Positions 9,959-18,948 of a stretch of DNA of 49,683 bases are shown here, in pieces (the stretch's first letter is position 1; each line of letters begins with the position of its first letter). The DNA lies in contig JABLUY010000259.1 in assembly GCA_013306675.1 (NCBI GenBank), forward strand, positions 1-49,683. The letters are read 5' to 3'. The stretch is from Thraustochytrium sp. TN22. Taxonomy: Eukaryota; Sar; Bigyra; Thraustochytrida; Thraustochytriidae. The notes below the pieces were generated by a model, which worked only from the letters and a program-made list of their open reading frames with translations, was not told the DNA's origin and did not search any database. Both the position numbers and the translations under genes were made by a program.

Positions 9959-10351
9959 ATGGCGGCGCGCATCGAGCCCAAGGTGCTGCTGGCGAACGAG
10001 CGCACGTACCTGTCGTGGATGCGCATGGCGTCGGTCATGGGGGCGATCGGCTCCGGCCTGCTGGCCACCAGCGTGGACCACGCCAAGGCGCAGGAGGCGC
10101 AGGGCGTGGTGGCCGCCGGCGCGACGGACGTGGCGCGCGCGGCGGGCATGGTGCTCATGCCCGTGGCCGTGCTCTTCGCGCTGCATGCGGCGTACACGTA
10201 CTGGCATCGGCACAAGAAGATCCAGCAGCGCGTGTACAGCAATATGACCAGCGAGACCGTGCCGCTGCTGCTGGGCGCGGTGCTGGTGGTCGCCCTGACG
10301 TCGGTTCTGGTGTTGGACCTGACCATGGGCGACTCGATCAAGCTCAAGTAA
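9959..10351 (+). CDS. VTC1: VTC1-like vacuolar transporter chaperone subunit
   Basis: 130 residues, almost exactly the length of yeast Vtc1 (129). The start at 9959 is chosen for that length and because it sits in the GCAGGATGG context seen at several genes here; an in-frame upstream extension to 9767 looks non-coding. The motif EPKVLLANERTYLSWMRM precedes the first of three membrane helices (VMGAIGSGLLATSV, AGMVLMPVAVLFALHAAYTY, LLLGAVLVVALTSVLVL). VTC1 is the small membrane subunit of the complex that makes inorganic polyphosphate and moves it into vacuoles or acidocalcisomes. The catalytic VTC4-type subunit is not in this window. Confidence 0.93.
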   Translation: MAARIEPKVLLANERTYLSWMRMASVMGAIGSGLLATSVDHAKAQEAQGVVAAGATDVARAAGMVLMPVAVLFALHAAYTYWHRHKKIQQRVYSNMTSETVPLLLGAVLVVALTSVLVLDLTMGDSIKLK

Positions 10352-10518
10352 GGGTACTTACCTCTATAACGTACGTGTGCGAGCTTCGACCTACGTATCG
10401 GAGACGGACGGACCATGCGAGGAGCGCTCGTCGAGAACCAAAACGATGTACCAGTGTTTCTGTTGCTGCTGATGGGGCGCCTTTATTTTTTGTTTCATGC
10501 TCTCTCTTGGCCACCTCA

Positions 10519-11187
10519 TCAGGGATGAAAGGAGACGGCACGCGTGCTCGTGGCGCCCAGGGCAAGCGCAAGCTGGCGCACAGAGCTGACGTCGATCTCG
10601 GGGCGCTTGACGGTGGTGCACTCGACGTTGATCCCGGCCTCGGAGAGCTGGCCGATCATGTCGCAGACCATGCCGAAGTTGAGCGCGGCGTCCTCGGGCT
10701 GCGTGAGCTTCTCAAAGGTCTTGGGGTCGGCGCCCGCGAGAAAGACGGAGGCCTCATCGAAGCCGGCCTCGGCGAGGGCGGCAGCCGTCGCCGCGTTGTC
10801 GCCGCCCGGCACAAGGCCGTTGGTCTTGATGCGCAGCGGCACGCCGTGGCGGCGCTCCTTGATGAGGCGCGCCGCCTCCGTGATGACGTCGAGGCGCAGC
10901 AGCGGCTCGCCAAAGCCGGCGAAGGTGACGCCCTCGTCGTCCTCGCCCATGCCAGTGATGCGCTTGCGCGGGTCGGTCTCGTAGGCGTCGTCCACGGCCT
11001 GCGCGAGCTCCTCGGCGTCCGGCTCCTCCGCGCCGTCCAGCTTCGCAAAGCCCGAGTCCTCCGGCATGCGAAAGCTCGGCCCGCGCTGCACGAGGAGCGG
11101 CACCGCGTTGCTCCGGTTCGTCACGCCCAGGTACAGCTTCGACCCCAGCCAGTACACCAGCCCGGGCCTCGCCGCCGCGCCGCTCAT
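10519..11187 (-). CDS. TatD-associated radical-SAM-fold protein lacking cluster cysteines
   Basis: 222 residues from ATG 11187, which lies in a GCAGGATGAGC context. An ATG at 11298 would add 37 Arg/Ala-rich residues that could be a mitochondrial presequence. The start LVYWLGSKLYLGVTNR and the segment FAGFGEPLLRLDVI, then LRIKTNGL, match the core strands of the TatD-associated radical SAM family. In that family the NR pair is followed by CxxxCxxC, which binds the 4Fe-4S cluster; here those positions are Ser26, Pro30 and Val33. The GxGEP SAM-contact motif is kept. It is therefore unlikely to do classic radical chemistry, and its role is unknown. Convergent with VTC1 (167 bp). Confidence 0.75.
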   Translation of the reverse strand: MSGAAARPGLVYWLGSKLYLGVTNRSNAVPLLVQRGPSFRMPEDSGFAKLDGAEEPDAEELAQAVDDAYETDPRKRITGMGEDDEGVTFAGFGEPLLRLDVITEAARLIKERRHGVPLRIKTNGLVPGGDNAATAAALAEAGFDEASVFLAGADPKTFEKLTQPEDAALNFGMVCDMIGQLSEAGINVECTTVKRPEIDVSSVRQLALALGATSTRAVSFHP

Positions 11188-11590
11188 CCTGCCGCTGCGC
11201 TGCGCTGCGCCGCGCCGCGCCGCGCCGCGCGTCGCTACGCTGCGTGTCGCCTCCGCGAAGCTGATCTGCAGCCTGCGCCGCGACCACGAGGGATCCATCC
11301 ATCCTCCCGCTCATCGGGGTCGTGCCATGGCGCGACGCGCGGGCCTCGGCGGCGCTGCTCGCCGCTCGCGCCTCGCCGCTCGCCGCTCGCCGCTCGCCGC
11401 AGCTGCAGCGTCGCGCCGCCCGCTCAGGCTGCTGCCAGGGCTCTGGCGGCGGCGCTGTGCGGCGTGGCGAGCGCGGGGCGCGCGGGCTTAACGACCACGG
11501 CGAGGATCCGCGCGCGGCGCGGCGGCGCGGCGGCAGGTCTGACGCACGGCCGGCAGAGCCCGAAGCGGGGCGCGGGCGCGCCGCGGCAGG
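11188..11590. promoter_or_regulatory. Bidirectional upstream region, radical-SAM-like / UBE2T
   Basis: About 400 bp between divergent start codons. It contains a CGCTG/CGCGC pentamer array at about 11190-11232 and GCTCGCC repeats at about 11356-11398. No gene is supported unless the radical-SAM-like protein starts at 11298. Confidence 0.5.
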
Positions 11591-12283
11591 ATGCGCGCGG
11601 CACGGCTGGGCCGCGAGCTGGACATGCTGAGCCGCGACCCGCCGCCCGGCGTGGCGGTGTGGCCCACGACGGACGGGAACGGGGCGGAGCGCAACGACCT
11701 GCTGGAGGCGCGCGTGCAGGGCCCGCCCGACTCGCCGTACGCAGCCGGCTCATTCAAGCTGCAGGTGGCCGTGCCGAAGCGGTACCCGCACGAGCCGCCC
11801 GGCGTGACCTTTGTCACGCGAGTCTATCATCCCAACGTGGACGACGCCGGCCGCATCTGCCTCGACTCGCTCAAGATGCCGCCCAAGGGCGCGTGGCAGC
11901 CGAGCCTCAACATCAGCCAGGTGCTTTCGCAGATTCGTCTCTTGCTCGCGGAGCCCAACCCTGATGACCCACTCATGCCGGAGATCAGCGAGGAGTTGCG
12001 CAGCAATCCCGCTCGCTTCCGGCGCCGTGCAGCCGAGATGACCGCCAAGTACGCGGTGGCCGCACAAGCGAGGGACGAAATCGATCCGGTCCAGGAAGAT
12101 GAGAACTCAGACAAGCCCGCAGAAAGGGACCAGCGCACGGACAAGCCGGAGAACCAGAGCAAAGAGATCCAGGACGACCAAAGCATGGACAAGCAAGGCT
12201 CAAAGAGGCAGGCTCTGGAAGAAGACAATGGCAAGTCGAGTGACGCCGCGGCTGACACGAAGAAGCGCAAGCTGCAAACATAA
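11591..12283 (+). CDS. UBE2T: UBE2T-like ubiquitin-conjugating enzyme E2
   Basis: 230 residues. The UBC fold spans about 1-155: RLGRELDMLSRDPPPG helix, YPHEPPGVTFVTRVYHPN strand region with HPN, catalytic Cys90 in AGRICLDSLK, and PPKGAWQPSLNI followed by LLAEPNPDDPL. The LKxPPKGAWxPSLNI segment and the PPPG near the start are typical of UBE2T, the E2 that ubiquitinates FANCD2/FANCI in the Fanconi DNA crosslink repair pathway. The tail (about 156-230) is charged, rich in Asp, Lys and Glu, and ends in KKRKLQT, a likely nuclear signal. Start context GCAGGATG. Convergent with the CBS-TLDc gene (120 bp). Confidence 0.92.
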   Translation: MRAARLGRELDMLSRDPPPGVAVWPTTDGNGAERNDLLEARVQGPPDSPYAAGSFKLQVAVPKRYPHEPPGVTFVTRVYHPNVDDAGRICLDSLKMPPKGAWQPSLNISQVLSQIRLLLAEPNPDDPLMPEISEELRSNPARFRRRAAEMTAKYAVAAQARDEIDPVQEDENSDKPAERDQRTDKPENQSKEIQDDQSMDKQGSKRQALEEDNGKSSDAAADTKKRKLQT

Positions 12284-12403
12284 CAAATCAACAACAACAA
12301 AAAGTCCTTCGGTCCCATCTGAGATGGGTCAGTGAGTGCGTGCCCTCTTCGCATCGCACATCCTCCTTGCCAGCTTGCCACCTTGTCCGATCTAACAGAG
12401 CTC

Positions 12404-15400
12404 TCATCTTGCTCGACGAAGTGCAGTGTCAATGACGTAGATCTCAAGGTTGATGCACTCAAAGGAGGAGGCAACTGCGAGGCAGTCGTTGTCATAGGTG
12501 GCGCTGTGATGACTGTTGCCAGAACGCAACTGCTCGTCGACGTACCAGGCAAAGCCACCACCTCCCCCTCCCATGCCAAAGCCACGCTCCGTGCTGAGCA
12601 GCCGAAAGAAGCGGTTGAGGCCGGTCCAGCGGTAAACGCGGAGCGGGGCGCGCAGTGAAGGGTCACCAAAGCTGTAGACGAAGCTTTCTCCATCACCATT
12701 GGAGCCCTCCACGTAGTGGTTCTGGTTGCCGAGGTCCGGGAGGTAAAGGCCGGAAGGGAGGAAGCCGCCAAAGACAGAGCCGGCGTGGTCCATGAGCGCG
12801 ATGACGACGGGGAGCGTACGATGCGAAAGCGCATCGAGGATGGCGAGCGTGGTGGCGCCGTCACGACGCAGCGAAAAGGCGCGCGTCCAGGTGCCTACGC
12901 GGCGCAAGGCGGTGGGCAGGACCTGCTCGAGCTGCTGCTGCAGGTTGACGGTGAGCACCGAGTCGGGCGTGTCGGGCGCAAAGCGACGCACGGCGTGCTG
13001 CGAGATGGCGGCCGTGGCCGCGGCCGTGGCCGTGACGGCGGCGTGCGGGGCGGCATCCGAGGTGTCGTCATCGTTGTGGGTCGCACCAGCGGCACCGCTC
13101 CTGTGGCGCCGCTGTGGCCCCGGGCTGGACGCCGTGGAACGTGGCGGACCGCCGTCGAGGCTGTCGGACCCGCGCGAGTCAATGGAGGTGGTGCGCGTGC
13201 GCATGATGGCATTGCTGCGTTCGGAGGCAATGTCAAAGGCGACCTCGACGAGCGCATCGACGTGCTCGTCCTGGCCCAGGCCGAGCGCGTGCGAGAGCAC
13301 GGACTTGCCCGAGGCCGATGCATGGGACTTTGTGCGCATGGGCGGGATGGGAAGGTCGTCGTCGTCGTCGTCATCGTCGTTGCCGTCGTGGACCGCGGCT
13401 GCCGCGGCGGCTGCTTCCGCCTGGCGCTGCGCGCGCTCCTTGCGCGTTTTCGCACTGCGCTTTGCGGCGCGGCGCACGGCCTCCGAGACGGAGGGCCGGC
13501 GCGGCTCTGGCGTGGAGTGGTCCCAGAGAAAGACGGAGGCGACGTTGTCGTAGCGCCCAAAGACCTCGACCTCGTCCCGCACAAGCGCCTCCATGATGTT
13601 TTGCACGTTGATGCGACCAATGGGCGTCTCCTCGGCATCGACGACAAAGACGCCGTGCACCTTGTGCTGAACGATCTTGCCAATGGTGGTCTTGAGCGGC
13701 GTCTCGGCCTTGACAGGTACCGCCTCGTAGCGGGTCTTGCCGAGGTGCATCTCCGAGAGCTCGTTGGCGGCCTTGAGAAAGGCGCCCACCGACAGGTTGG
13801 TGAGATCCAAGGGCGCGTGCTCGTCGAGCTCGAGCTTGCAGAGAAACCAGGCGTCGACCGAGGCGACAGTGGCGACCAGGCGGCCGCGATCGTCGACGAT
13901 GGGCACCGCGTCGACCTCGTCGCTGTTCATGATGCGCTGGAAGGGCTTGAAGATGCTGTCCGAGAGCGAGTACACGGAGATGCCGCGGTCGACGGCGTCG
14001 TCGTTGAGCTCGGTGGTGGAGAAGTAGGCAAAGGTGGGATCGTCCGGGCTGGCCTCGAGCAGGCGGCGGAAGATCTGGTTGATGATCTCGGACTGCGAGA
14101 TGACCTTGATGATGCGGCCCGTCTGTGGGTCCTCGACCGGAATGCGCTTGACGTCCTTCCCGGTGAGAGCCGCCAGCACCTTCTTCATGGGCGTCGACAC
14201 GGTGAGCGGATGCCACTGTGCCAGGTGGCGGTTGTGCTCGCGAAAGAAGACCGACACCTTGAGGTTGAGCCCGAACCACTGCGAGGTCTCGGCGTGGTTG
14301 AGCTCGATGCCGTGGATGTTGAGCGACGGCGGCGCGCCGTGAGCCTGCGAGCTACCGCGGCGCCGCTGCGCCGCGCGCAGCTTGAGTGTGAACTGCATCG
14401 CGTCCTGCACGTCGAAGAGGCCCAGGTACGACCGAGAGGCCTCGTCCCACACCGGCGCAGACGACACATGCTTGTCCAAAAGGTAGAACATGGCGTCCCC
14501 GATCGTCGTGGAGGACTCGATCTCGTACATGACGCCTGCGTCGTCGCCCTTGCCTGAGCCTGCCGACCGAATGCTCGAGGTTCGCCGGATCAGTCGGCCC
14601 GAGGACGACAAGACATTCTCCACAGGCACGGGCGACTCCGACGCCGCAGGCGGGGGCGGCGTCGCGGTCAGTGGTGGCTGCTTGCTTGGATCCGACCCCT
14701 TGCTATCGCGGCTACTACGGTACGAGGTCAGCATCTTGACGCCGCCCACCAGGCGGCCCAGCGTAGAGGCCGACGAGGACGAAGGCGTGGTGGGAGGCGC
14801 CGGCGGTTGAGGCGGTGGCGGCGGCGGCGGTCGACGACGGCGGACGCCGCGGCGCAGGGGCGTGCGCCCGCTACCCGGGTCCACGCCCATGGCCGCCGCG
14901 GCTACCTTGAGGTACGGCTCGTTCACGAAGAGCCCAGGGTCCTGCGCCGCGTCCATGAGCTCCTCCCGCTCGCGGGCCATGATCTGGTGGTAGTCCTCCT
15001 TGCCAACATTCATGGTCTGCGCCACGAAGAACTGGCCCATGCGAGCCACGATCTCGCGCTCCTCCGGCGTCGTCGGCGCTTGCCCGTACCTGTGGCACGC
15101 AGCCACCACTTTGAGCTTCTTCGTGAAGGAGTGGCCTTCCAAGGTCACGGTCACTTGCGCAGGCGTGAAGGACGCCGGCACCTCGAAACACCTCCAGGAC
15201 TCCTTCTCCCCCGACAGATCCAGCGGCAAGAAGGCGCTGAAGAAGTTCTTCTTGTACTCGCTCGACACCTCCACGCGCACATCGACCGAAAACAATGACT
15301 GCGAGATCTCCGCCGTGAACCGGCGCATCAGCATGGAGTTCTGGATCTTCCATCGCTCGAAGCGCAGCGACCCCTTCTCGTTGAGCGCGTACGGCAGCGA

Positions 15401-15526
15401 GCACGCGAAGTAGTAGTACCCCCCCTTGCTCAACGCGAACTCGAAGACTGCCGTCTCCTTGCCGATGCCCCCTCGCGTCGACCCGTACGTCTCGCCGCCC
15501 TCCTCCAGCTCCCAGACCTTCTCCAT
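12404..15526 (-). CDS. Four-CBS plus TLDc domain protein
   Basis: 1040 residues from ATG 15526 (GCAGGATGG context). The frame extends to 15613, adding a hydrophobic Leu/Val run from a CAGCAC repeat; a membrane anchor there is possible but doubtful. The first 170 residues are a beta-rich domain I do not recognise. After a low-complexity linker come four CBS motifs at about 335-385, 445-496, 509-556 and 602-651, with RIPVEDPQTGRIIKVISQSEI, VDAVPIVDDRGRLVATVAS and VHGVFVVDAEETPIGRI; the paired arrangement resembles SNF4/AMPK gamma adenylate sensors. Then an acidic Asp run and a Ser-rich linker. The C-terminal 170 residues (about 864-1035) are a TLDc domain: LPVVIALMDHAGSVFGGFL, GESFVYSF, YRWTGLNRFF, GMGGGGGGFAWYVDEQL. 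TLDc proteins bind and regulate the V-ATPase or act in oxidative-stress resistance. A nucleotide-sensing regulator of such a target is inferred. Confidence 0.85.
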   Translation of the reverse strand: MEKVWELEEGGETYGSTRGGIGKETAVFEFALSKGGYYYFACSLPYALNEKGSLRFERWKIQNSMLMRRFTAEISQSLFSVDVRVEVSSEYKKNFFSAFLPLDLSGEKESWRCFEVPASFTPAQVTVTLEGHSFTKKLKVVAACHRYGQAPTTPEEREIVARMGQFFVAQTMNVGKEDYHQIMAREREELMDAAQDPGLFVNEPYLKVAAAAMGVDPGSGRTPLRRGVRRRRPPPPPPPQPPAPPTTPSSSSASTLGRLVGGVKMLTSYRSSRDSKGSDPSKQPPLTATPPPPAASESPVPVENVLSSSGRLIRRTSSIRSAGSGKGDDAGVMYEIESSTTIGDAMFYLLDKHVSSAPVWDEASRSYLGLFDVQDAMQFTLKLRAAQRRRGSSQAHGAPPSLNIHGIELNHAETSQWFGLNLKVSVFFREHNRHLAQWHPLTVSTPMKKVLAALTGKDVKRIPVEDPQTGRIIKVISQSEIINQIFRRLLEASPDDPTFAYFSTTELNDDAVDRGISVYSLSDSIFKPFQRIMNSDEVDAVPIVDDRGRLVATVASVDAWFLCKLELDEHAPLDLTNLSVGAFLKAANELSEMHLGKTRYEAVPVKAETPLKTTIGKIVQHKVHGVFVVDAEETPIGRINVQNIMEALVRDEVEVFGRYDNVASVFLWDHSTPEPRRPSVSEAVRRAAKRSAKTRKERAQRQAEAAAAAAAVHDGNDDDDDDDDLPIPPMRTKSHASASGKSVLSHALGLGQDEHVDALVEVAFDIASERSNAIMRTRTTSIDSRGSDSLDGGPPRSTASSPGPQRRHRSGAAGATHNDDDTSDAAPHAAVTATAAATAAISQHAVRRFAPDTPDSVLTVNLQQQLEQVLPTALRRVGTWTRAFSLRRDGATTLAILDALSHRTLPVVIALMDHAGSVFGGFLPSGLYLPDLGNQNHYVEGSNGDGESFVYSFGDPSLRAPLRVYRWTGLNRFFRLLSTERGFGMGGGGGGFAWYVDEQLRSGNSHHSATYDNDCLAVASSFECINLEIYVIDTALRRAR

Positions 15527-17114
15527 CCTGCTCCCCCGAGGTTTCGCCCCGGACCTCCTCCTCCTCAGCAGCACCAGCACCAGCACCAGCAGCAGGTAGT
15601 ACACCACCAGCAACTCCCGAGACGATTTTCAAACCGAGCTGCTGGATCCCGCGCCGCGCGCCGGGGAGAGCGCGCTGCAGCGCGCGGGCGAGAGGGGCCG
15701 AGCCGCACGGCCGCGCGACGCTCGGCGCGGGCGCCGGACACCAACGCCCCGCCCGGGCCCGGTTGGGGGACTGTACTGCTGCTCTCGCCGCGCGCGCGCC
15801 CCGCTCGCGCATGCGCAGGAGGCCGACCCAGGGACGGGCCGGGACGCGGCAGATTTCGGCGCGCACGAGCGCCGGACTCCGCATGCTCCTCGTGTTCGCC
15901 TCGTTCTGGCACCCGAACCACCACGCCGTGTACCTCCGGTACCTGCGCTGCGTGGACGAGCTCGTGGGGCCCGAGAGAAGGAGAGAGGAGAGAAGACCTT
16001 GGCGCCCTCTGGCGCTGCTCTTGAAAGGAACCGTGGCGATTGGCGCACGGAGTGGGTGGGCCACCCCGGAGGAAACATCAGGGCTCAATCAGCCGGGCCG
16101 GGGAGGAGGCAGTGGTTCTTGGGCTCGTGAGGAGCAGGATCTTGACGAGTCTGCGGTCGTGGTCTGGGACTCTGTGCGGTGTGCTGTCGAGCCGGGGAAG
16201 CGGATGATGCAAGGGAGCTGGGCGTGTCTTGTCGAGGCATTCAAGCGTTGCATGGACGGCTGGGAGCCAACGACCTATCCGATATCTTGCGTGAGCTCCT
16301 TGTCAGTAGTGGCCAACAAAAATGGGGCAAGGGAGCTCCACTTCGACTTCCGGGAAGGCCTGTTTCTTTATCTTCGTACTACCACCGCACTCTACCTCCG
16401 CGCGCCACTGGCAGAAGCTCTGCCAGTGCAGTGGGCGCGGACTCGAAACGTCAGAGTTGACCCGAGCGCCCACGCCGCCACGGTCACGATTGCGGTCCGT
16501 GTCACGGTCCGCCGGCGATGGCGGCGGCCGCATTGAAAGCAGATGAGAAAACAAAAGTCACGGAGCGGTGCTCAGGGTGCTGGCATTTGCCTGAATTCTC
16601 CTTGGCCCACGCCCGGACTGACTGTGACAGCGTATCCGACTCGGAAGCGAGCAAAACGTACCCTGCCCAACCAGCCCAGCGTCGCGCGGTCCAGCGCAAG
16701 ATCCCTTCCAAGCGCAGAATCTCGCTCCGCTGCTGCTGCTCAGCTGGCGTCGTCAGGACCAAAACGCTCCATGTCCGCCTCTGGCGCTGCCCTGCTCAGG
16801 CTGGGTGACGAACGCCCGGGCCGGCAGCGGCGACCTCGCCGGGTGCGCCGAGCTTCTCCTACGAGCAAGTTACAGACCTACAGAACTGCCTGTGGAGCGT
16901 ACGCGCACTGCACTGGCATGGATGAGAGTAAAGGTCAGTGCACCTCAAGGAAGGCACCATAGTAGGCCTCGGAAGGTGGATCCAGGGCAGCGTGCGAAAA
17001 CGTCACTTGCCGCCCGGTCGTCTGATCCTGCGAAGATCGCGACGGGAGAGAGCAAAACGCGAACTCGCCTCGCAGGCAAAGGCAAAGCTCGAACTTCAGA
17101 GAACTGCAAGACCC
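15527..17114. other. Upstream region between CBS-TLDc and the amidohydrolase array
   Basis: About 1.6 kb between divergent start codons. Open frames here (for example 15763-16536 on +) lack recognisable domains and I do not call them. The right half is less GC-rich. GCAAAACG occurs at 16651-16658 and GCAAAACGC at 17052-17060, the latter 63 bp before the first amidohydrolase start; GACTCGG is at 16638-16644. Confidence 0.5.
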
Positions 17115-18218
17115 ATGGCTGCCGCGCGCGATGAGCTTACAGAGTGGCTGGAGGCCGGACCCCGCTTGAGCGACGACGAGCTGAGCGAGATCGGCCTCGC
17201 TGGGCGTCCAATCCTCGACCCGCACCACCACTACTTCCGCGGTTCCGGCGGTGAGCCCGTCAAAGCAGAATGGCGCGACACCTTCGGGGAGCGCATCCCG
17301 CTGTGGAAGCCCTATGAGGAGGACGAGATGGTCAAGGACATGGGCCGCCTCGACGTGCGCGGGACCGTCTTCATCGAGTGCCACGAGTACTATTCGGACG
17401 GGCCCGATCATTTGCGCTGCGCAGGCGAGACTGCCCAGGTCGAGAAGATGGCCGACAAGGGCAAGGTCATGGCGATCCAGGCGAGCGTGCCGACGATGAA
17501 GTTGGAGCCGGAGAAGCTGAATGAGCTGCTGGACGCGCATGCAAAGGCCAGCAAGCGCTTCACGGGCATTCGTGACCAGGTGCCCGTGGTGGAGCCGAAG
17601 CGAACCGAGTACGTTAGCGCCATGGACCACGGCAAGACGCACGGGTACGAGCACGACCACATGCGCCACCCGGAGTACATTCGCGGCGCCAAGATCCTGG
17701 CGGAGCGGGGTCTCACCCTTGACGTCTACCTCTGGTACCACCAGCTGCCGTACCTGGCAGAGCTCGCGCGCGCCGTGCCGGACCTCACAATCGTGTGCGA
17801 CCACGTGGGCGGCCTCGTCGGCAACAAGGAGTACGCCGACGCGGAGGTGCGCAAGGAGGCCTGGGAGGATTGGAAGAAGGGCATCGATGAGGTCGCTCAG
17901 TGCCCCAACGTCTACATCAAGCTCGGCGGCATGCTCATGAGCTACTGCGGCTTCAGCTTCGACAACAACCCGTCTGCGCCCAGCGCCAAGGAGCTCGCCG
18001 ACGCCCAGTACCCGTGGATGAGCTACTGTCTCGACAAGTTCGGCACCGACCGCGGCATGTTTGAGTCCAACTTCCCCATGGACAAGGTCTCGTGCACGTA
18101 CGAGAACCTTTGGGGCAGCTACGCCATCATCGCGAAGCGCTATGGCGTCGACGACGATGGCATGGCCAAGCTCTTTTACAACAACGCCGCCAAGGTCTAC
18201 CGCCTTCCGCAGATCTGA
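17115..18218 (+). CDS. Amidohydrolase (Amidohydro_2, COG3618-like), array copy A
   Basis: 367 residues. ATG 17115 (ACCCATGGCT) is chosen because all five paralogues begin at the equivalent position; the frame runs open to 16938. TIM-barrel metal-dependent hydrolase: the metal motif DxHxH is DPHHH with His37 and His39; other likely ligands or catalytic residues are His209 in LWYHQ and His230 in VCDHVGG. The late-strand motif is FESNFPMDKVS, where most amidohydrolases have an Asp in place of the Asn. Relatives hydrolyse lactones or cyclic amides; the substrate is unknown. No signal peptide or membrane helix, so probably cytosolic. First of five tandem copies on this strand. Confidence 0.9.
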   Translation: MAAARDELTEWLEAGPRLSDDELSEIGLAGRPILDPHHHYFRGSGGEPVKAEWRDTFGERIPLWKPYEEDEMVKDMGRLDVRGTVFIECHEYYSDGPDHLRCAGETAQVEKMADKGKVMAIQASVPTMKLEPEKLNELLDAHAKASKRFTGIRDQVPVVEPKRTEYVSAMDHGKTHGYEHDHMRHPEYIRGAKILAERGLTLDVYLWYHQLPYLAELARAVPDLTIVCDHVGGLVGNKEYADAEVRKEAWEDWKKGIDEVAQCPNVYIKLGGMLMSYCGFSFDNNPSAPSAKELADAQYPWMSYCLDKFGTDRGMFESNFPMDKVSCTYENLWGSYAIIAKRYGVDDDGMAKLFYNNAAKVYRLPQI

Positions 18219-18948
18219 AGCGCAACGTATGCATGTCCAGCCAATCGATTCTTCGGCACGGGTTTAAATCCATCCCAGACTCTCTTCTCACAATCATCTT
18301 TATTGTCCTACCTTATGATCATCATGGGCTGCAAGCCTGAGGGGCGTGTCGGCACAGTCACGACCTGCCAAAGCTGCCTCGTGCAGAGATGAAGATGCTT
18401 TGACATGACTGCCCGTGCGTCAAGTTGCGCGAAGCTTTTCTCTGTCTCCGCCGCGTACCGCAGCATGTGCGCTGCGTCCTCCGACGATCCTCGGATCCTC
18501 CTCTGGCGCCGGTCCATGCGTTGCTCCGACGTGGCTCAGTGGTACCGCCGAACCAGTGTCAGACTGTGACCAGTGTGAGGTCGTCGCAGGTCGTGCGTGG
18601 AGCCTGTTGCAGGCTGCGCGCCGGATCAAAATCCGCTCGAGATAGGGTTGCGCTGCTTGCGCAACCCGCGCAACTGGAAAAGAGCCAAGAAGGTAAAAAG
18701 TAGAGCTTGGAATCTCTCACGAAGCACCGATCAGCAAGCTTCGCAGGACTAACCGCGAATGGACTTGCAACGCCGTCTCACGACCAAGACAGCTCCAGCC
18801 TGCGCTGGAGCAAGCGAACGCAGGCCGGCCGGCCTGGGCGCCACCGCAAGACAGCAAAACCGGATCGATTGCATTGCAGGGGAGTGCCAGTCAAACTTCA
18901 AGCGGCCAAAAAAAGAAAAAGAAAGGCAAATCCTCAAGAGCAAGAATC
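18219..18948. promoter_or_regulatory. Spacer between amidohydrolase copies A and B
   Basis: 730 bp, no credible gene. TGGCTCAGTGG at 18532-18542 matches a tRNA A box, but no D-arm or T-arm closes around it. GCAAAAC is at 18854-18860, 95 bp before the B start codon, and an A-rich run (about 18907-18928) lies just upstream of the start. Confidence 0.5.

Noticed and set aside
12716-14557. 613-codon open frame on the + strand
   Set aside because: Antisense of the CBS-TLDc gene; Arg/Val/Gly-rich composition typical of the shadow of a GC-rich gene.
15763-16536. 257-codon open frame on + upstream of the amidohydrolase array
   Set aside because: No domain, abrupt changes in composition and overlaps another long frame on the other strand; not enough to call a gene.
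16938-17114. N-terminal 59-residue extension of amidohydrolase A
   Set aside because: Not present in the paralogues, basic low-complexity composition, and the inner ATG aligns with all other copies.
18523-18603. tRNA-like segment with a perfect A box (TGGCTCAGTGG) and partly pairing GCTCC/GGAGC ends
   Set aside because: No D-stem pairing, no U33 before a plausible anticodon, and no TTC-type T loop; at best a decayed tRNA-derived piece.
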